Shown here: one piece after another, positions 12,204 through 12,711 of the stretch
Position numbering within the stretch: position 1 is the first letter of the stretch
How the letters are laid out: each line of letters starts with the position of its first letter
From: Oscillospiraceae bacterium
GTDB lineage: Bacteria > Bacillota > Clostridia > Oscillospirales > Oscillospiraceae
Assembly: GCA_017378975.1 (NCBI GenBank)
Contig: JAFNXT010000156.1
Coordinates: 1-12,711, forward strand
DNA length: 12,711 nucleotides
Direction: 5' to 3'
Position numbers and translations under genes: made by a program
Notes under the pieces: model-generated
Told to the model about the DNA's origin: nothing
The model's database searches: none
What the model saw: only the letters and a program-made list of their open reading frames with translations

Positions 12204-12711
12204 TCACTGCCCGAGGCACTGTTTGTAGCGTTCGATGAAGACTTTGCACTGCTTCAGGCTGTCGGTGCCACTGCTGAGCTTCAGCCGGAGGGTGGGCTCC
12301 TTGGCGGTGGCCACGAAGGTCAGGCGGCTTTTGTAGTCGGGGTCGGCGCAGATCAGGCTCACGGCCTCGAAGTTCAGGCCTGTCATAGTCAGGAGCACAT
12401 CGCCAGCCTTCTGGCGGATGTCCTTGATGCCACAGGAACGGGCCTGGGCACGGAGCAGGGCGATGTCGATCAGGTTCAGCACGCCCTTGGGGGGCTCGCC
12501 GTAACGGTCCACGATCTCGTCCAGCAGATCCTCCGCATCCTCCGGCGTCCGGATCGCCGCCATCCGGCGGTACAGATCCATCCGCTCCTCGCCACGGGAT
12601 ACATAATCGGGATCCACATTGGCAGTGACGTTCAGGTCGGCGGTACAGTCCGGCTCTCTGGGCTTCTCGCCACGCTCCTCCAGCACCGCTTCGTCCAGTA
12701 GCTTCAGGTAC
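12204..12711 (-). CDS. mfd: Transcription-repair coupling factor Mfd, C-terminal part (5' end outside window)
   Basis: The last 169 residues of Mfd, the ATPase that removes RNA polymerase stalled at DNA lesions and recruits UvrA. The frame is open to the window edge, beginning YLKLLDEAVLEERGEK. It then shows the family's C-terminal module: PDCTADLNVTANVDPDYVS, EERMDLYRRMAAIRTPEDAEDLLDEIVDRYGEPP and the hydrophobic NLIDIALLRAQARSCGIKDI stretch. These correspond to the end of the translocase and the TRCF domain (the autoinhibitory UvrA-binding D7 region). The protein ends YKQCLGQ, with the TGA at 12206-12204. The RNA-polymerase-interacting and helicase domains are outside the window. The downstream VanW gene has its own promoter, so an operon is not needed. 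Confidence 0.95.
   Translation of the reverse strand, partial: YLKLLDEAVLEERGEKPREPDCTADLNVTANVDPDYVSRGEERMDLYRRMAAIRTPEDAEDLLDEIVDRYGEPPKGVLNLIDIALLRAQARSCGIKDIRQKAGDVLLTMTGLNFEAVSLICADPDYKSRLTFVATAKEPTLRLKLSSGTDSLKQCKVFIERYKQCLGQ

Noticed and set aside
10147..12228. Plus-strand open frame of 693 codons
   Set aside because: It is fully antisense to the VanW gene, which has clear domains, a ribosome binding site and a promoter. The antisense frame is open because of GC-rich codon bias and has no recognisable domain.

Overview
This is chromosomal, high-GC DNA from a low-copy, ordinary housekeeping region, most likely of a Firmicute of class Clostridia (an Oscillospiraceae-type gut anaerobe is my best guess). 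The reasons are strong AGGAGG ribosome binding sites, a methionine T-box leader, a lysine riboswitch, rubrerythrin, a VanW/PG-binding wall protein, a YtvI-type membrane protein and a UPF0735 ACT protein. The taxonomic call is inference from gene content. I see no phage, plasmid, CRISPR, tRNA or rRNA signal.

Layout. Positions 1-439 (-) hold the N-terminus of methionyl-tRNA synthetase, preceded by a T-box leader (459-696) with an AUG specifier and a sigma-A promoter. Positions 848-1897 (-) encode an AI-2E/YtvI family membrane protein. Divergent from it are a UPF0735 ACT-domain protein (2014-2454, +) with its terminator, a 230-base intergenic stretch with a nested inverted repeat, and an aspartokinase that consists of the catalytic domain only (2734-3462, +). 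A substrate-binding-protein-like membrane-anchored protein follows (3562-4725, +). Convergent to it are rubrerythrin (4794-5333, -) and, upstream of that, a TrhA/hemolysin III family protein (5414-6088, -). A divergent control region leads to the lysine riboswitch (6249-6460) and lysA (6486-7751, +). Next are a two-CBS-domain protein (7904-8317, +), a convergent HAD hydrolase (8387-9094, -), a divergent membrane-anchored alpha/beta hydrolase (9206-10126, +), a convergent VanW protein (10219-12063, -) and the C-terminus of the transcription-repair coupling factor Mfd (12204-12711, -).

How the genes fit together. Two steps of the aspartate-to-lysine pathway are present: aspartokinase at the top and diaminopimelate decarboxylase at the bottom. 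They are separate transcription units and only lysA shows a lysine riboswitch. The aspartokinase lacks its usual ACT feedback domains, while a stand-alone ACT protein lies just upstream. MetG is controlled by uncharged tRNA-Met through the T-box. All three convergent gene pairs are separated by a strong hairpin with T-runs on both sides. Two of these hairpins share the same outer arm, and the one at 10128-10220 looks like a dispersed palindromic repeat doubling as a terminator.

The window is mostly ordinary. The points worth a second look are the ACT-less aspartokinase, the palindromic intergenic elements, the overlapping promoters between the HAD and alpha/beta hydrolase genes, and the operator-like repeat on the rubrerythrin promoter.
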